The notes under the pieces are model-generated. The model had not been told where the DNA came from, did not search any database, and saw only the letters and a list, made by a program, of their open reading frames with translations. 64,000 bases of DNA from Roseiflexus sp. RS-1. Its GTDB lineage: Bacteria > Chloroflexota > Chloroflexia > Chloroflexales > Roseiflexaceae. A program made the position numbers and the translations under genes. Location of the stretch: positions 4,773,501 to 4,837,500 of the forward strand of contig NC_009523.1 in NCBI RefSeq assembly GCF_000016665.1, written 5' to 3'. Below, one piece after another: positions 17,215-25,583 of this stretch. Position 1 is the first letter of the stretch. Each line of letters starts with the position of its first letter.

Positions 17215-17955
17215 TTACCGGTGCATCACCGCGTCGAACCGGCGCACCAGCGCCCCGATGCCGACTGACTGATAGATCAAGGCGACCAGCGCGTACATCC
17301 ACACGTCAGACTGTCCGGACTCTAGAAGCCAGTAGACTTTCATGAGCCAGTAGGTCGGAAGCAACCCAAATGCCAGTTCCCAGGGCGACTGAATGAAAAA
17401 GGCGAAGGTCGGGAGCAGCAGCACAATGCCGGAAAGTTTGATCAGCGCAAAGCCTTGAACCTTGTTCTGGGCGAATGCCGCCAGATAGAGGGCGAACAAC
17501 GGTGCAAGCGGGGCGGCAACGATGCCGATGATCAGGATATGCGTCAGCGGCAGCGCGCTCAACCCGGAAAGCGGGAAGATCACGAGGATCATGACGGACG
17601 TTAACACAACCGGGATAGCGATGCGGTAGGCGAGATACTGGTTTGTGGAGAGCGGAGTCACCTGGAGAGCGATCAGCGTCTGATCGTCTTTTTCGTCGAG
17701 CAGCAAAAATCCGATCACCGTGCCGAAGATAACCGGTGTCATCACAACGAAGAAATACGCCAGCAGCGCCGGGTAGTACAGCGTCAGATCGAAGGCATAT
17801 CGCTCGATCAGGCGCGCAGTGAGGGGCGGCAACCCCCAGCGCAACACAAGCGCCCCGATCATCGGTATGACGATCATCCACGATAGAAGACCATCGCGGC
17901 GCACGCCGCGCGTATCTATCGGACCCAGAGCGCGCAATGTCTGAATGATGCTCAT
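17215..17955 (-). CDS. ABC-2 type exporter permease 2
   Basis: The 246-residue protein has about six membrane helices (WMIVIPMIGALVLRW, YPALLAYFFVVMTPVIFGTVIGFLLL, VVLTSVMILVIFPLSG, and others). The start at ATG 17955 overlaps the stop of the other permease (ATGA). The cytoplasmic loop DEKDDQTLIALQVTPLS resembles the permeases of fluoroquinolone-type ABC exporters. It forms a transporter with the ATPase and permease 1 upstream. Substrate unknown. Confidence 0.8.
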   Translation of the reverse strand: MSIIQTLRALGPIDTRGVRRDGLLSWMIVIPMIGALVLRWGLPPLTARLIERYAFDLTLYYPALLAYFFVVMTPVIFGTVIGFLLLDEKDDQTLIALQVTPLSTNQYLAYRIAIPVVLTSVMILVIFPLSGLSALPLTHILIIGIVAAPLAPLFALYLAAFAQNKVQGFALIKLSGIVLLLPTFAFFIQSPWELAFGLLPTYWLMKVYWLLESGQSDVWMYALVALIYQSVGIGALVRRFDAVMHR

Positions 17956-18662
17956 GGTTTTCGAACTCCTTCCTTCGCTATCACGAAGCGATAAAAAGCG
18001 CGCTGACCGGCAATAGCGCCAATGCCGACCCATAGAGCAGTGTACAGGATAGCATACGCCATCTGCCAGGCAGGCAGGGGCGTATAGGCGGCGTGGATCA
18101 GCAACAGCGGCGCCTGCAACGGGTGCAGATAGAGACTCCAGTGTCGCCACAGATCGAAATAGGAGAGCAGGGGCAGCGAGAATCCCAGCGTCCACAGCGC
18201 GGAAGGCATCAAGAATTCCGTGATGGAGTCGTAGCGTGAGACGACGAAAAAGCCGTAGAACGCATAGAGCGCCACGAAACCGGCAATACCCAGCAGCATC
18301 CAGAACCAGTTGAACGCGGGTCCGCTGACGATCAGGATCAGCGCCAGCGACTCAATCACCGAAAGCACGAACAGACTGACGACTTTGGCAAGCAGGTACT
18401 CCTGATCGCGCAGAGGGGTCACAATTTGGGCTTCGAGCACGCCTTCACTTTTTTCGAGCAGAACGATGCCTGCCATAAAGTAGAAGGCGTTGATCACCAG
18501 GTTTTCAAGCAGAAGGGGCGGCCACCAGATCGACCAGTCCACTTCACCGATTTGACGCAACACAAGCGCCATCAGTACCACGACAAAAGCCGAGACCAGA
18601 TAGAAGCCGTTACGGTACTGGCGAACCATGTCCCAGTACAGGGTATGAGCGAAGCGTTTCAT
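17952..18662 (-). CDS. ABC-2 type exporter permease 1
   Basis: 236 residues and about six membrane helices, beginning MKRFAHTLYWDMVRQYRNGF. It contains LLEKSEGVLEAQIVTPLRDQEYLLAKV, a cytoplasmic coupling loop typical of ABC-2 permeases. The start at 18662 overlaps the ATPase stop (ATGA), so the three exporter genes are translationally coupled. Confidence 0.8.
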   Translation of the reverse strand: MKRFAHTLYWDMVRQYRNGFYLVSAFVVVLMALVLRQIGEVDWSIWWPPLLLENLVINAFYFMAGIVLLEKSEGVLEAQIVTPLRDQEYLLAKVVSLFVLSVIESLALILIVSGPAFNWFWMLLGIAGFVALYAFYGFFVVSRYDSITEFLMPSALWTLGFSLPLLSYFDLWRHWSLYLHPLQAPLLLIHAAYTPLPAWQMAYAILYTALWVGIGAIAGQRAFYRFVIAKEGVRKP

Positions 18663-19510
18663 GCGAGACTCCGTCCCGTCACCTGAATGAAGATATGCTC
18701 CAGGGTCGCCTCCTGGGTATGAATCGTCTGCACCGGACAACGCAGGGTGGCGAGGAAATCGGGGTTATCCGCCAACCCATCGATGGGAAAATCACAGGTT
18801 GCAGTGCGACCGTTCACCAGATATTCCACCCGCACCTCTTTGCGCCCGTAGCGCAGTTTGAGGGCGCGCGGCGAATCGATCAGGCTAATGCGCCCGTCTA
18901 CGATGAATGCCACCCGGTCACACAGTTCATCGGCAATCGCCATATCGTGCGTTGTCAGGAAGATCGTTCGCCCGGCGGCCTGCTGCGCCTTGATCAGGTC
19001 TTTGATGCGGCGAGCGTTGACCGGATCGAGACCGGCGGTCGGCTCATCGAGAAAGAGGAGTTTCGGATTGTGCAGCAGCGCCCGCGCCAGGTTCAGACGG
19101 ATTTTCATGCCCTTGGAAAACTGTGAGACCAGCAGGTTGCCATCTTCTTCCAATCCCACCATCTCCAGCAATTGTTCTGGCGGAACGGTCGGATTACGAT
19201 AGAGACGGCTAAAATACCGCAGATTTTCGAGTGCGGTCAATTTGCCATAGTGGTTGGGCAGTTCGAAGCTGACGCCGACATACTCGTAGAAATCATTGTT
19301 CCAGGTGCGCAGGTCTCGTCCGAGAACGTCAACCCTGCCCGAAAAGTTGCGCAACAGGCGGATGAGAATCTTCTGCGTTGTGGATTTTCCCGCGCCACTG
19401 GGTCCGAGAAAACCGAAGATCTCGCCTGCCTGAACGTCAAAACTCAGATCTCGAATGGCGGGCGTGTCAGCGCCGGTGTAGGTGAAACTCAGATGTTCGA
19501 CGGTGATCAT
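18659..19510 (-). CDS. ABC exporter ATP-binding protein
   Basis: 283 residues with Walker A GPSGAGKST, a degenerate signature FSKGMKIRLNLARALL, Walker B LLFLDEPTAGLDP and the switch His in LTTHDM. This is the ABC-2 drug/lipid exporter class. The start codon ATG (19510-19508) is directly abutted by an insertion element whose left end begins at 19512. The sequence now 5' of the ATG is IS-derived and offers no Shine-Dalgarno. The native upstream neighbour, tetR, lies on the other side of the IS. Confidence 0.9.
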   Translation of the reverse strand: MITVEHLSFTYTGADTPAIRDLSFDVQAGEIFGFLGPSGAGKSTTQKILIRLLRNFSGRVDVLGRDLRTWNNDFYEYVGVSFELPNHYGKLTALENLRYFSRLYRNPTVPPEQLLEMVGLEEDGNLLVSQFSKGMKIRLNLARALLHNPKLLFLDEPTAGLDPVNARRIKDLIKAQQAAGRTIFLTTHDMAIADELCDRVAFIVDGRISLIDSPRALKLRYGRKEVRVEYLVNGRTATCDFPIDGLADNPDFLATLRCPVQTIHTQEATLEHIFIQVTGRSLA

Positions 19511-19571
19511 AAGACATCATCAAGATTTAGTGATATACTATTTTTGTACAATCTGAAAATGGAGAAAAACG

Positions 19572-20123
19572 ATGTGTAAGTATCGATCCATTATCGAAAA
19601 TCCGGAGAAATTACGCTCTATGACCGGACTGACCGTTGAAGAGTTCCACGCGCTGGTTCCGATCTTCCACGCCGCATTTGAAGCGTATATGAAACGTCGC
19701 ACGATTGATGGCCGCGTCCGATATTGTCGTCGCTACGTCTCGTATGCAAACTCGCCGCTTCCGACAACAGAAGATAAATTGCTCTTTATTTTGACCTACT
19801 TAAAACAAAACCCAACGCAAGTGATGCACGGACACCTCTTTCAAATGAGCCAATCAAACGTAAGCAAATGGGTGCATCTTTTGCACGGAGCGCTGAACTA
19901 TGCGCTTTCACAGCAAAATCTCCTGCCTGCGCGCACTGCCGACGACCTGGCGAGGCGATTGCAGGAAGAACCGTCGTGTGAAGAACCGTCGTGTGAAGAA
20001 CCGTCGTGTGAAGAACCGTCGTGTGAAGAACCGTCGTGTGAAGAACCGTCGTGTGAAGAACCGTCGTGTGAAGAACCGTCGCATGCGACAAAAGCGCCCC
20101 CCTTTTTATCCATGACGGCGTAG
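19572..20123 (+). CDS. Transposase N-terminal frame with EEPSC repeat
   Basis: This ORF encodes the helix-turn-helix part of a DDE_Tnp_4-type transposase (MTGLTVEEFHALVPIF; EDKLLFILTYLKQNPTQVMH; SQSNVSKWVH). GGAGA at 19561-19565 precedes ATG 19572. The frame then runs through seven EEPSC repeats plus EEPSH and ends out of frame in APPFLSMTA. The catalytic part continues in the -1 frame, so a fusion protein would need -1 frameshifting or the gene is inactivated. Confidence 0.8.
   Translation: MCKYRSIIENPEKLRSMTGLTVEEFHALVPIFHAAFEAYMKRRTIDGRVRYCRRYVSYANSPLPTTEDKLLFILTYLKQNPTQVMHGHLFQMSQSNVSKWVHLLHGALNYALSQQNLLPARTADDLARRLQEEPSCEEPSCEEPSCEEPSCEEPSCEEPSCEEPSCEEPSHATKAPPFLSMTA
19965..20084 (+). 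repeat. 15-bp tandem repeat inside the transposase gene
   Basis: GAAGAACCGTCGTGT repeats seven times perfectly (19965-20069), followed by an eighth unit ending CGCAT. The 15-base unit keeps the first frame open (EEPSC per unit) but puts a TGA in each unit of the catalytic frame. Confidence 0.95.
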
Positions 20124-20629
20124 AACGTCCCATTCGCCGTCCAAGCGACAAAGTCGACCGGGAGTTGTATTACAGCGGTAAGAAGAAACGACATACGCTT
20201 AAGAACGTTCTCATCATTGATGAGTTTGGCTCTATTCACTTTTTGAGTGACACCTACGAAGGAAGGGTCCACGATAAATGTATTGCGGATGAAGCGGGAT
20301 ACACCCTTCCAAACGCGAGCATTCTCTATCAAGACGCCGGATTTCAAGGATTTACCCTGCCTGGCGTCCAGATTATGCAGCCAAAGAAGAAGCCGCGCAA
20401 TGGAACCCTCACGCCGCAGGAAAAGGAGGAAAACCGGCGTATCTCATCCGTTCGCGTTCGTATTGAACATGTTATCGGCGATATCAAGCGGTATCGAATC
20501 ATTCACGACATTATCCGCTTCAGTTGTTCCGAATTTCGGGATATGGTCATGGAAACATGTTGCGGGCTGCATAACTTCCGAATTTGGCTGAAACGCAAAA
20601 AGCAGTCCAAAAATCAAAACGAATCTTGA
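20072..20629 (+). CDS. Transposase catalytic frame (DDE_Tnp_4)
   Basis: The frame is open from 20072, after a TGA in the repeat, to a stop at 20629. It contains all three expected acidic residues: Asp in LFIHDGVERPIRRP (about 20105-20146), Asp in SILYQDAGFQGFTLP, and Glu in VRIEHVIGDIKRYR. There is no good start of its own. It lies in the -1 frame relative to the upstream ORF, across a run of six C and five T (20097-20107). Confidence 0.75.
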   Translation, partial: RTVACDKSAPLFIHDGVERPIRRPSDKVDRELYYSGKKKRHTLKNVLIIDEFGSIHFLSDTYEGRVHDKCIADEAGYTLPNASILYQDAGFQGFTLPGVQIMQPKKKPRNGTLTPQEKEENRRISSVRVRIEHVIGDIKRYRIIHDIIRFSCSEFRDMVMETCCGLHNFRIWLKRKKQSKNQNES

Positions 20630-20642
20630 TGAAGTCTATAGG

Positions 20643-21293
20643 TTACTTCTTTCGCAGTCCTGTTTCCAGGATCGTGATGACCTGAAGGATGATCTGACGA
20701 ATTTCGTCCTGGTTGAGAGCATCCGCACCTCTGGCGAGCAGTTGTGACGGAGAGATGTCAAACCGCTGCATCAGGTATTGGCCAAGTTCCGTGAAGACGG
20801 CATTGAGCACAAACGCAGCAGTATCGACATCGATCTGAGGATCGAATGTTCCGTCGACGATGCCGGATTGCACCAGATCCCGGAAGTAGGCATAACCTCC
20901 ACGTCGGATCATGGTCAGCGTCTCCTCCGGCAGGGGTACATCATCGAACAGAGCTTTGTACGCGATGTGCGCCAGTCGCGGATTATGGAACTGAAATTGC
21001 ATCCCCGCGTCTACCAGCCAGCGCAGATGCGCAAACGTGTCAACAGGCGGTTCAGGCGGCGGTTGACGCAGGAAGTTGGTCTTTTCCTCGATTGCCAGTT
21101 GCATGAGGTACAGATAGCAATCTTTCTTATCGGCAAAGTACTGGTAGAAACTGCCTTTGGCGATCCCGGCGCGTTCGGTGATCCGTGCAATAGAAACATT
21201 GTCGTAGTCGTTCTGCGAAAATTCGTCGAGCAGCACGTCGAGCAAACGAGATCGCTTCTCCTCTGGCAGGTTGAAAAATGTTTCGGTTGGCAT
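20643..21293 (-). CDS. TetR-family regulator
   Basis: 216 residues with an N-terminal TetR helix-turn-helix (ITERAGIAKGSFYQYFADKKDCYLYLM) and a divergent ligand-binding C-terminal domain. It is the second gene after a promoter overlapped by a large palindrome, so it most likely represses its own operon and the ABC exporter once joined to it. Before IS insertion its stop codon lay 3 bases from the ABC ATPase start. Confidence 0.9.
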   Translation of the reverse strand: MPTETFFNLPEEKRSRLLDVLLDEFSQNDYDNVSIARITERAGIAKGSFYQYFADKKDCYLYLMQLAIEEKTNFLRQPPPEPPVDTFAHLRWLVDAGMQFQFHNPRLAHIAYKALFDDVPLPEETLTMIRRGGYAYFRDLVQSGIVDGTFDPQIDVDTAAFVLNAVFTELGQYLMQRFDISPSQLLARGADALNQDEIRQIILQVITILETGLRKK

Positions 21294-21296
21294 CGG

Positions 21297-21503
21297 CTAC
21301 CTCAACAGCAGCATGATCCCGGCAACCAGGGCGATGAGACCTGCCGCGTTTAGCAGGATGACTGTGCCGCGCTCGCCGAGGAGTTGCACAAAACCTTGCA
21401 GTTTGCCCGTGCGCCAGATGGCGACGGGTTTTGCCAGCGCCGTTGCCAGGCACAGGAGACCGTACAGGATCAGAATGGCGGCAAAGATATGCAGCGCGTT
21501 CAT
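21297..21503 (-). CDS. Small two-helix membrane protein
   Basis: 68 residues with two hydrophobic helices (LHIFAAILILYGLLCLATAL and VILLNAAGLIALVAGIMLLL) separated by a short polar loop with RTGKLQGF. AAAGG lies about 10 bases upstream of ATG 21503. First gene of the tetR operon; stop and tetR start are 3 bases apart. Family unknown; a role with the exporter or in sensing is inferred from position. Confidence 0.75.
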   Translation of the reverse strand: MNALHIFAAILILYGLLCLATALAKPVAIWRTGKLQGFVQLLGERGTVILLNAAGLIALVAGIMLLLR

Positions 21504-21525
21504 TCGTGGCGCCTTTCTTCTAAAG

Positions 21526-21555
21526 TGACCGAATGGTCATATGACCATTCGGTCA
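21526..21555. promoter_or_regulatory. TetR operator, 30-bp perfect palindrome
   Basis: Half-site TGACCGAATGGTCAT (21526-21540) is followed directly by its exact reverse complement (21541-21555). The nested GACCGAATGGTC/GACCATTCGGTC units resemble typical TetR-family sites. It covers the predicted transcription start of the promoter at 21558-21585. Confidence 0.85.
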
Positions 21556-21557
21556 TG

Positions 21558-21585
21558 ATTATACTCCGCTTTCCAGACATGTCAA
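21558..21585 (-). promoter_or_regulatory. Consensus sigma-A-type promoter of the small membrane protein-tetR operon
   Basis: TTGACA (21585-21580), 16 bases, TATAAT (21563-21558), both hexamers perfect. The operator begins 3 bases downstream of the -10, a layout suited to tight autorepression. From here to 21848 no gene or clear structure is seen. Confidence 0.85.
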
Positions 21586-21848
21586 CTGCCATTCTTTCGA
21601 GATGCGGTTCGGGCATTATGGCGCTCACAGGTGCAGTCAAGCGTCGGAGTTATCGCAAGAGGTCCTCGATTCGGAGTGGTGTCGCAGAATATTGGCAATA
21701 TATTCACGTATGCGCTACCAGTGAACACGATAGGACGGCGGGGAGATTCTGGGGCTGACTGGAGAAAACAAGCCTGAATTCACATCAGGAACAATACTTG
21801 ATCGGCAGGCGCGCTGTCGAGGCGGTCGCCAGCGCGCAATGGCGATGG

Positions 21849-22682
21849 TCACGCCAGCGGCGTTTCCCCATGCAGCATGCGCTCTTCGATCTGTTGCACG
21901 GCACAGGGCAGATCCCAAACGCCTTCGATCACCAGGTGCGCTCCGGCTGCCAGGAGTTGCTCACCGATCTGCGCATGGATACTCGCTCGTTGCTGCGGGG
22001 AGAGCGCTTCCACATCGGAGCGCGTCTTTCCCAACAGACTCCCGGTGAGCGTCACTCCTACCGTCCACATTCCTGCGTTCAATCCCTCTTCGATGTCCAC
22101 AGGCGTATCGCCGACCTTGATCAGCGCAGCCATGGGGTACACTCCCAGGCGCATGGCGTTCATAAAGCACATCCATGGCGCAGGGCGTCCGGCAGGAACA
22201 TCATCGGGGCAGACGATGCAATCGGGGTGATAGCCGTGCGCAGCAGCAATCGGGGCGAGGGTCGCCATCATGACGCGCAGGTAGCCGGTTGTCGAGCCGA
22301 TCTTGATTCCGCGTTTGCGCAATTCTACTGTGGCTTCGATCATGCCGGGGATTGGTTCGGCGTACTCTTTCAGGACCGATGTTTGCAGCGGAATAAACTG
22401 TTCGAACAGTCCATCGATGTCAGGTTCCGAGGGTGGTGCGCCATGCACCGATTGCCACGCAGATCTGACCGTCGGGCGGGCGAGGATGGTGCGCAGGTGG
22501 TCTTTTTTCATCAATCCCATGCCTGCCCGCGCATCTTCCGGTGTTATCACAACACCATGACCGGCAAACAGGCGTAGAAACACTGCGATCGGCGCAAACG
22601 AGCCGTAATCGACGGCAGTGCCTGCCCAGTCGAGAATGATGGCGCCAATGGCGCCACGATAGCGGCGAGCGATAGTGGGCAA
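21849..22682 (-). CDS. phnX: Phosphonoacetaldehyde hydrolase (phosphonatase)
   Basis: HAD-superfamily C-P bond hydrolase converting phosphonoacetaldehyde to acetaldehyde and phosphate. The nucleophile Asp18 is in IILDWAGTAVDYGS, a phosphonatase signature. The Schiff-base Lys lies in MGLMKKDHLRTIL, and the cap and C-terminal motifs (GSTTGYLRVMM; VKVGDTP-like LIKVGDTPVDIEEG) are present. Start chosen at TTG 22682 because AGGAG (complement at 22692-22696) lies 9 bases upstream; a GTG at 22742 would add 20 residues without family similarity. 277 residues, typical. The usual partner 2-AEP transaminase (PhnW) is not in the window. Confidence 0.9.
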   Translation of the reverse strand: MPTIARRYRGAIGAIILDWAGTAVDYGSFAPIAVFLRLFAGHGVVITPEDARAGMGLMKKDHLRTILARPTVRSAWQSVHGAPPSEPDIDGLFEQFIPLQTSVLKEYAEPIPGMIEATVELRKRGIKIGSTTGYLRVMMATLAPIAAAHGYHPDCIVCPDDVPAGRPAPWMCFMNAMRLGVYPMAALIKVGDTPVDIEEGLNAGMWTVGVTLTGSLLGKTRSDVEALSPQQRASIHAQIGEQLLAAGAHLVIEGVWDLPCAVQQIEERMLHGETPLA

Positions 22683-22791
22683 TGCTGGTATCTCCTGGTG
22701 CGGCAGTTGTGGTCTGGACGGTATCGGGTGTAATGATACCACACCCTGGGTGGGTTGTTATCCGGTCTGCCGGATGTTCTGGAGCTGTAAT

Positions 22792-22963
22792 TTATAGCAG
22801 TTCTCAGATATGTTGACCCTTGTCCGGGTCTGCCGTGTCGCGCGAGGCGCCCGCTTGCGGCAGAGCGTAGACCGAAATTCATTTCGGTCACTATGTGGGG
22901 AGCACAATACTGGGAGTGTTCAACCTTGTCCAATTGGTTCAATCTCTATGGGAACTGCTATAA
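22792..22963. repeat. MITE-like element, copy 1
   Basis: Ends TATAGCAGTTC (22793-22803) and GAACTGCTATA (22952-22962) are perfect 11-bp inverted repeats, and the similarity extends imperfectly over about 25 bases. TA lies at both tips. No coding capacity. A second, inverted, partly truncated copy is at about 45446-45575. The surrounding 22683-23109 otherwise holds no gene. Confidence 0.75.
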
Positions 22964-23109
22964 GTGCGCCCATGCGGGCGGGGACGCCCGCGCACCAGGT
23001 GCGCATGCGGTTCGATAATTCTCCACGTCGCTCTTGTAAGCATCCTGCTGTGGTATGATGACCGACGTAAACGTCTCCGCTCTGTGAAGAAAGCACACTT
23101 GTGTGGTAA

Positions 23110-23610
23110 ATGACGATGCAGACTGACGCTTTTGTGGTTCGCCCTTTGACGCTGGATGATCTTGATGCGCTGTTGCCGCTGGTTGAGGCGTTGCACACCG
23201 GCGATGGCGATCCGTTCGATCCGCAACGCACCGTCGATGCCCTGCAATTGGTGCTGAGTCACCCGGAGTATGGGGTTGTCCATGTCGCTGTGGTTGGGGA
23301 AACCATCGCTGGCTATATTGTCGGTTCGCTGGGGCTTTCGATTGAGGCCGGCGGGCGGTTTTTGCTGGTCGATGAGCTGTACGTCTCGCCTGCGTGGCGT
23401 GGGCAAGGTCTGGCGCGCGCGCTGCTTGCGAGTCTGATCCCGTATGCGCAATCCCATCATTGCCGCGTGGTCGAACTGGAAGTCGGCTGGGAGAATGATC
23501 GCGCCCGGACGTGGTATGAGCGTCTCGGTTTTGAGCGTCACCGTCGTTTCTTCTGCTCGATCGCGCTGGAGGCGCTGGATCGGCGATTGGTGCAGCGGCT
23601 CGCGCGTTAG
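23110..23610 (+). CDS. GNAT-family N-acetyltransferase
   Basis: 166 residues. The acetyl-CoA loop region VDELYVSPAWRGQGLARALL and the C-terminal NDRARTWYERLGFERH are classic GNAT motifs A and B. Substrate unknown. Followed after 135 bases by a second acetyltransferase on the same strand. Confidence 0.85.
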   Translation: MTMQTDAFVVRPLTLDDLDALLPLVEALHTGDGDPFDPQRTVDALQLVLSHPEYGVVHVAVVGETIAGYIVGSLGLSIEAGGRFLLVDELYVSPAWRGQGLARALLASLIPYAQSHHCRVVELEVGWENDRARTWYERLGFERHRRFFCSIALEALDRRLVQRLAR

Positions 23611-23745
23611 AACGAATGAGGCGGGTTCGGCGGGGCGATGCCAGGCGCGCTGTTCTGTATTAAGCGGCGAGACATGCGGCGATGCTGGCAGTGATGCCCG
23701 GGCTGTCTTTCTTTCGTAGCGCAAAAGCGTTTCAGTGCTGGGAAG

Positions 23746-24561
23746 ATGTTGATGAGCAACGTTGCCATTCTTCACGATAAACAAGAGATCGGCGCCTATC
23801 TGTGGCGTGATCCTGCGCTTCACCTGTACGCTATTGGCGATCTCGACGATTTCTTCTGGTCCTCGACGGTCTGGTATGGTTTGAAGGAAGGCGAGAACCT
23901 TCTGGCGGTCGCGTTGCTCTACACAGGCGGCGATCTGCCGACGCTCCTGGCAACGGCGCGCCAGCCGGCGACTGCACTTGCGACCCTGCTCAGCAGAACA
24001 GTGCATCTGCTGCCGCAGCGCTTTTATGCCCACCTCTCCCCTGAAGCGCGTGACGCACTTGCCGCTGCCTGTCTGCTGGAACCGCGTGGGCTGCACTTCA
24101 AAATGGCGCTGCGTGATCCGGGGCGGCTCAATGATATCGATATTTCAGGGGTCGAACGATTGACGCCGGCTGCAACCGATGAGTTGCTGGCGTTCTATGC
24201 GCATAGTTATCCGGGCAACTGGTTCGATCCGCGGATGGTCGAAACGGGGCAGTATGTGGGGATTCGTGGCGAAAACGGCAATCTTCTGAGCGTTGCTGGC
24301 GTGCATGTGTACTCTGCGGAGCAGCGGGTCGCCGCTCTGGGCAATATCACGACTGCGCCTGCCGCGCGTGGGCGTGGGCTGGCGACTGTAGCCACAGCGG
24401 CGCTCTGCCGGTCGTTGCTGCAAACGGTTGATCTGATCGGGTTGAACGTTCGCGCCGATAATGTCGCTGCGATTGCCTGCTACCGGCGTCTGGGGTTTGC
24501 GTTTGTCGCCGAATATGAGGAATACATGGTGCGCTTGAAGCCATTCTCTGGTAATTGTTGA
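23746..24561 (+). CDS. GNAT-family acetyltransferase, two-domain
   Basis: 271 residues (start ATG 23746 or 23752). The N-terminal half is a degenerate GNAT-like domain (LWRDPALHLYAIGDLDDFFW). The C-terminal half has a functional-looking acetyl-CoA site, LGNITTAPAARGRGLATVAT, and NVRADNVAAIACYRRLGF. This FR47-like architecture is common in GCN5-related enzymes of unknown substrate. Confidence 0.8.
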   Translation: MLMSNVAILHDKQEIGAYLWRDPALHLYAIGDLDDFFWSSTVWYGLKEGENLLAVALLYTGGDLPTLLATARQPATALATLLSRTVHLLPQRFYAHLSPEARDALAAACLLEPRGLHFKMALRDPGRLNDIDISGVERLTPAATDELLAFYAHSYPGNWFDPRMVETGQYVGIRGENGNLLSVAGVHVYSAEQRVAALGNITTAPAARGRGLATVATAALCRSLLQTVDLIGLNVRADNVAAIACYRRLGFAFVAEYEEYMVRLKPFSGNC

Positions 24562-24602
24562 AAATCATATCAAAGCGCAGATCAATTTCCTCCAGTGTTG
24601 GG

Positions 24603-25583
24603 TCAGGGCGAATCTGTCTGCACCCGCAGCGCCTCGCGTGCCTGCTGAAGCGTCGGGTCAAGCGTCAATCCATCGAGGCGCTGGAGGTCGGCGCGGGCGG
24701 CAGCGGTGTTGCCCTGCGCCGCGTATGCCGCTGCCCGTGCAATGAGCGCTTCGGGGTATTCGGGCTGGAGCACCAGCGCCTGACCGAAATCGGCGATTGC
24801 GCTGCGTATGTCTCCCTGAGCGTGGCGGATCAATCCGCGCACATAGTAGGCGTTGGCAGCGCGGGGACTCAGACGCAGCGCGGCGTCGAGGTCAGCGAGG
24901 GCGGCATTCAGGTCGCCGTCGGCGTAGTGCAACAGTGCGCGTTCGTAGAGCGCATCGACGTGCTGCGGTCGGGCGCGGAGTGCAGCGTCGAACGCTTCAC
25001 GCGCCGCCAATCGGTCACCCAGCCGCGCCAGGATTACCCCCTGTCGATACCGGTACATCGCTTCTGCTTCAGGTATCAGTTCCGCGAGTTTGCCGTAGTC
25101 GTCCGCCAGTTGTTGCAGCAGCGTCTCGTCTGTCCTCTCAACGACAAGTTGTTCCAGCAGGCGCACCCGATTCTCGTAGGCGCGCCGGTAGGCGGGATCG
25201 AGACGAATAGCCTCGGCATAATCCCGCAGCGCGGCGTTGTCGTCCCCCAACAGTGCATACGCCAGACCACGATTGTGAACAGCGCGCGACAGAGAGGGGT
25301 CGAGCGCGAGCGCCCGATCGTAGTCGGCAATGGCGGCGGTGTAGTTCTGCTGATCGAACCAGACGTTGCCGCGCTCATAGTAGGCTGTGGCGCGCGCCAA
25401 CAGATCATCGCCCGCCTCAGCAGTCGCAACGATGGCGTTGTACCGGTCGATCACCGCTGTCGGCGTGCGCGGCGGACGCGGTTCGACCAGCGGTTCGGCG
25501 CATGCCGTGAGGAGTATGGCGAGCGCCACGCATGCCACGACCCGCTTCGCTACCGACACCCGCCTGATCACACGACCGTTCAC
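24603..25583 (-). CDS. TPR-repeat lipoprotein
   Basis: 326 residues. An N-terminal lipoprotein signal (VVACVALAILLTAC, lipobox LTAC) is followed by about six tetratricopeptide repeats (YYERGNVWFDQQNYTAAIADYDRALALDP; LLHYADGDLNAALADLDAALRLSP). A periplasm-side scaffold in the cell envelope is likely. Its start overlaps the stop of the PBP gene by 4 bases (ATGA), so it belongs to the cell-wall operon. Confidence 0.88.
   Translation of the reverse strand: MNGRVIRRVSVAKRVVACVALAILLTACAEPLVEPRPPRTPTAVIDRYNAIVATAEAGDDLLARATAYYERGNVWFDQQNYTAAIADYDRALALDPSLSRAVHNRGLAYALLGDDNAALRDYAEAIRLDPAYRRAYENRVRLLEQLVVERTDETLLQQLADDYGKLAELIPEAEAMYRYRQGVILARLGDRLAAREAFDAALRARPQHVDALYERALLHYADGDLNAALADLDAALRLSPRAANAYYVRGLIRHAQGDIRSAIADFGQALVLQPEYPEALIARAAAYAAQGNTAAARADLQRLDGLTLDPTLQQAREALRVQTDSP

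Larger units (their letters stand above)
19512..20637 (+). mobile_element. IS5-like insertion sequence, 1126 bp, with 3-bp target duplication
   Basis: Inverted ends AGACATCATCAAGATT (19512-19527) and the complement of AGACTTCATCAAGATT (20622-20637) match at 15 of 16 positions. Direct ATA triplets flank the element (19509-19511 and 20638-20640), fitting a 3-bp duplication of the IS5 type. It encodes a DDE transposase in two frames, oriented opposite to the host operon. Base composition is clearly lower in GC than its neighbours. Confidence 0.88.

Noticed and set aside
19965-20084. CRISPR-like array
   Set aside because: Units are contiguous without spacers and lie in a transposase gene.
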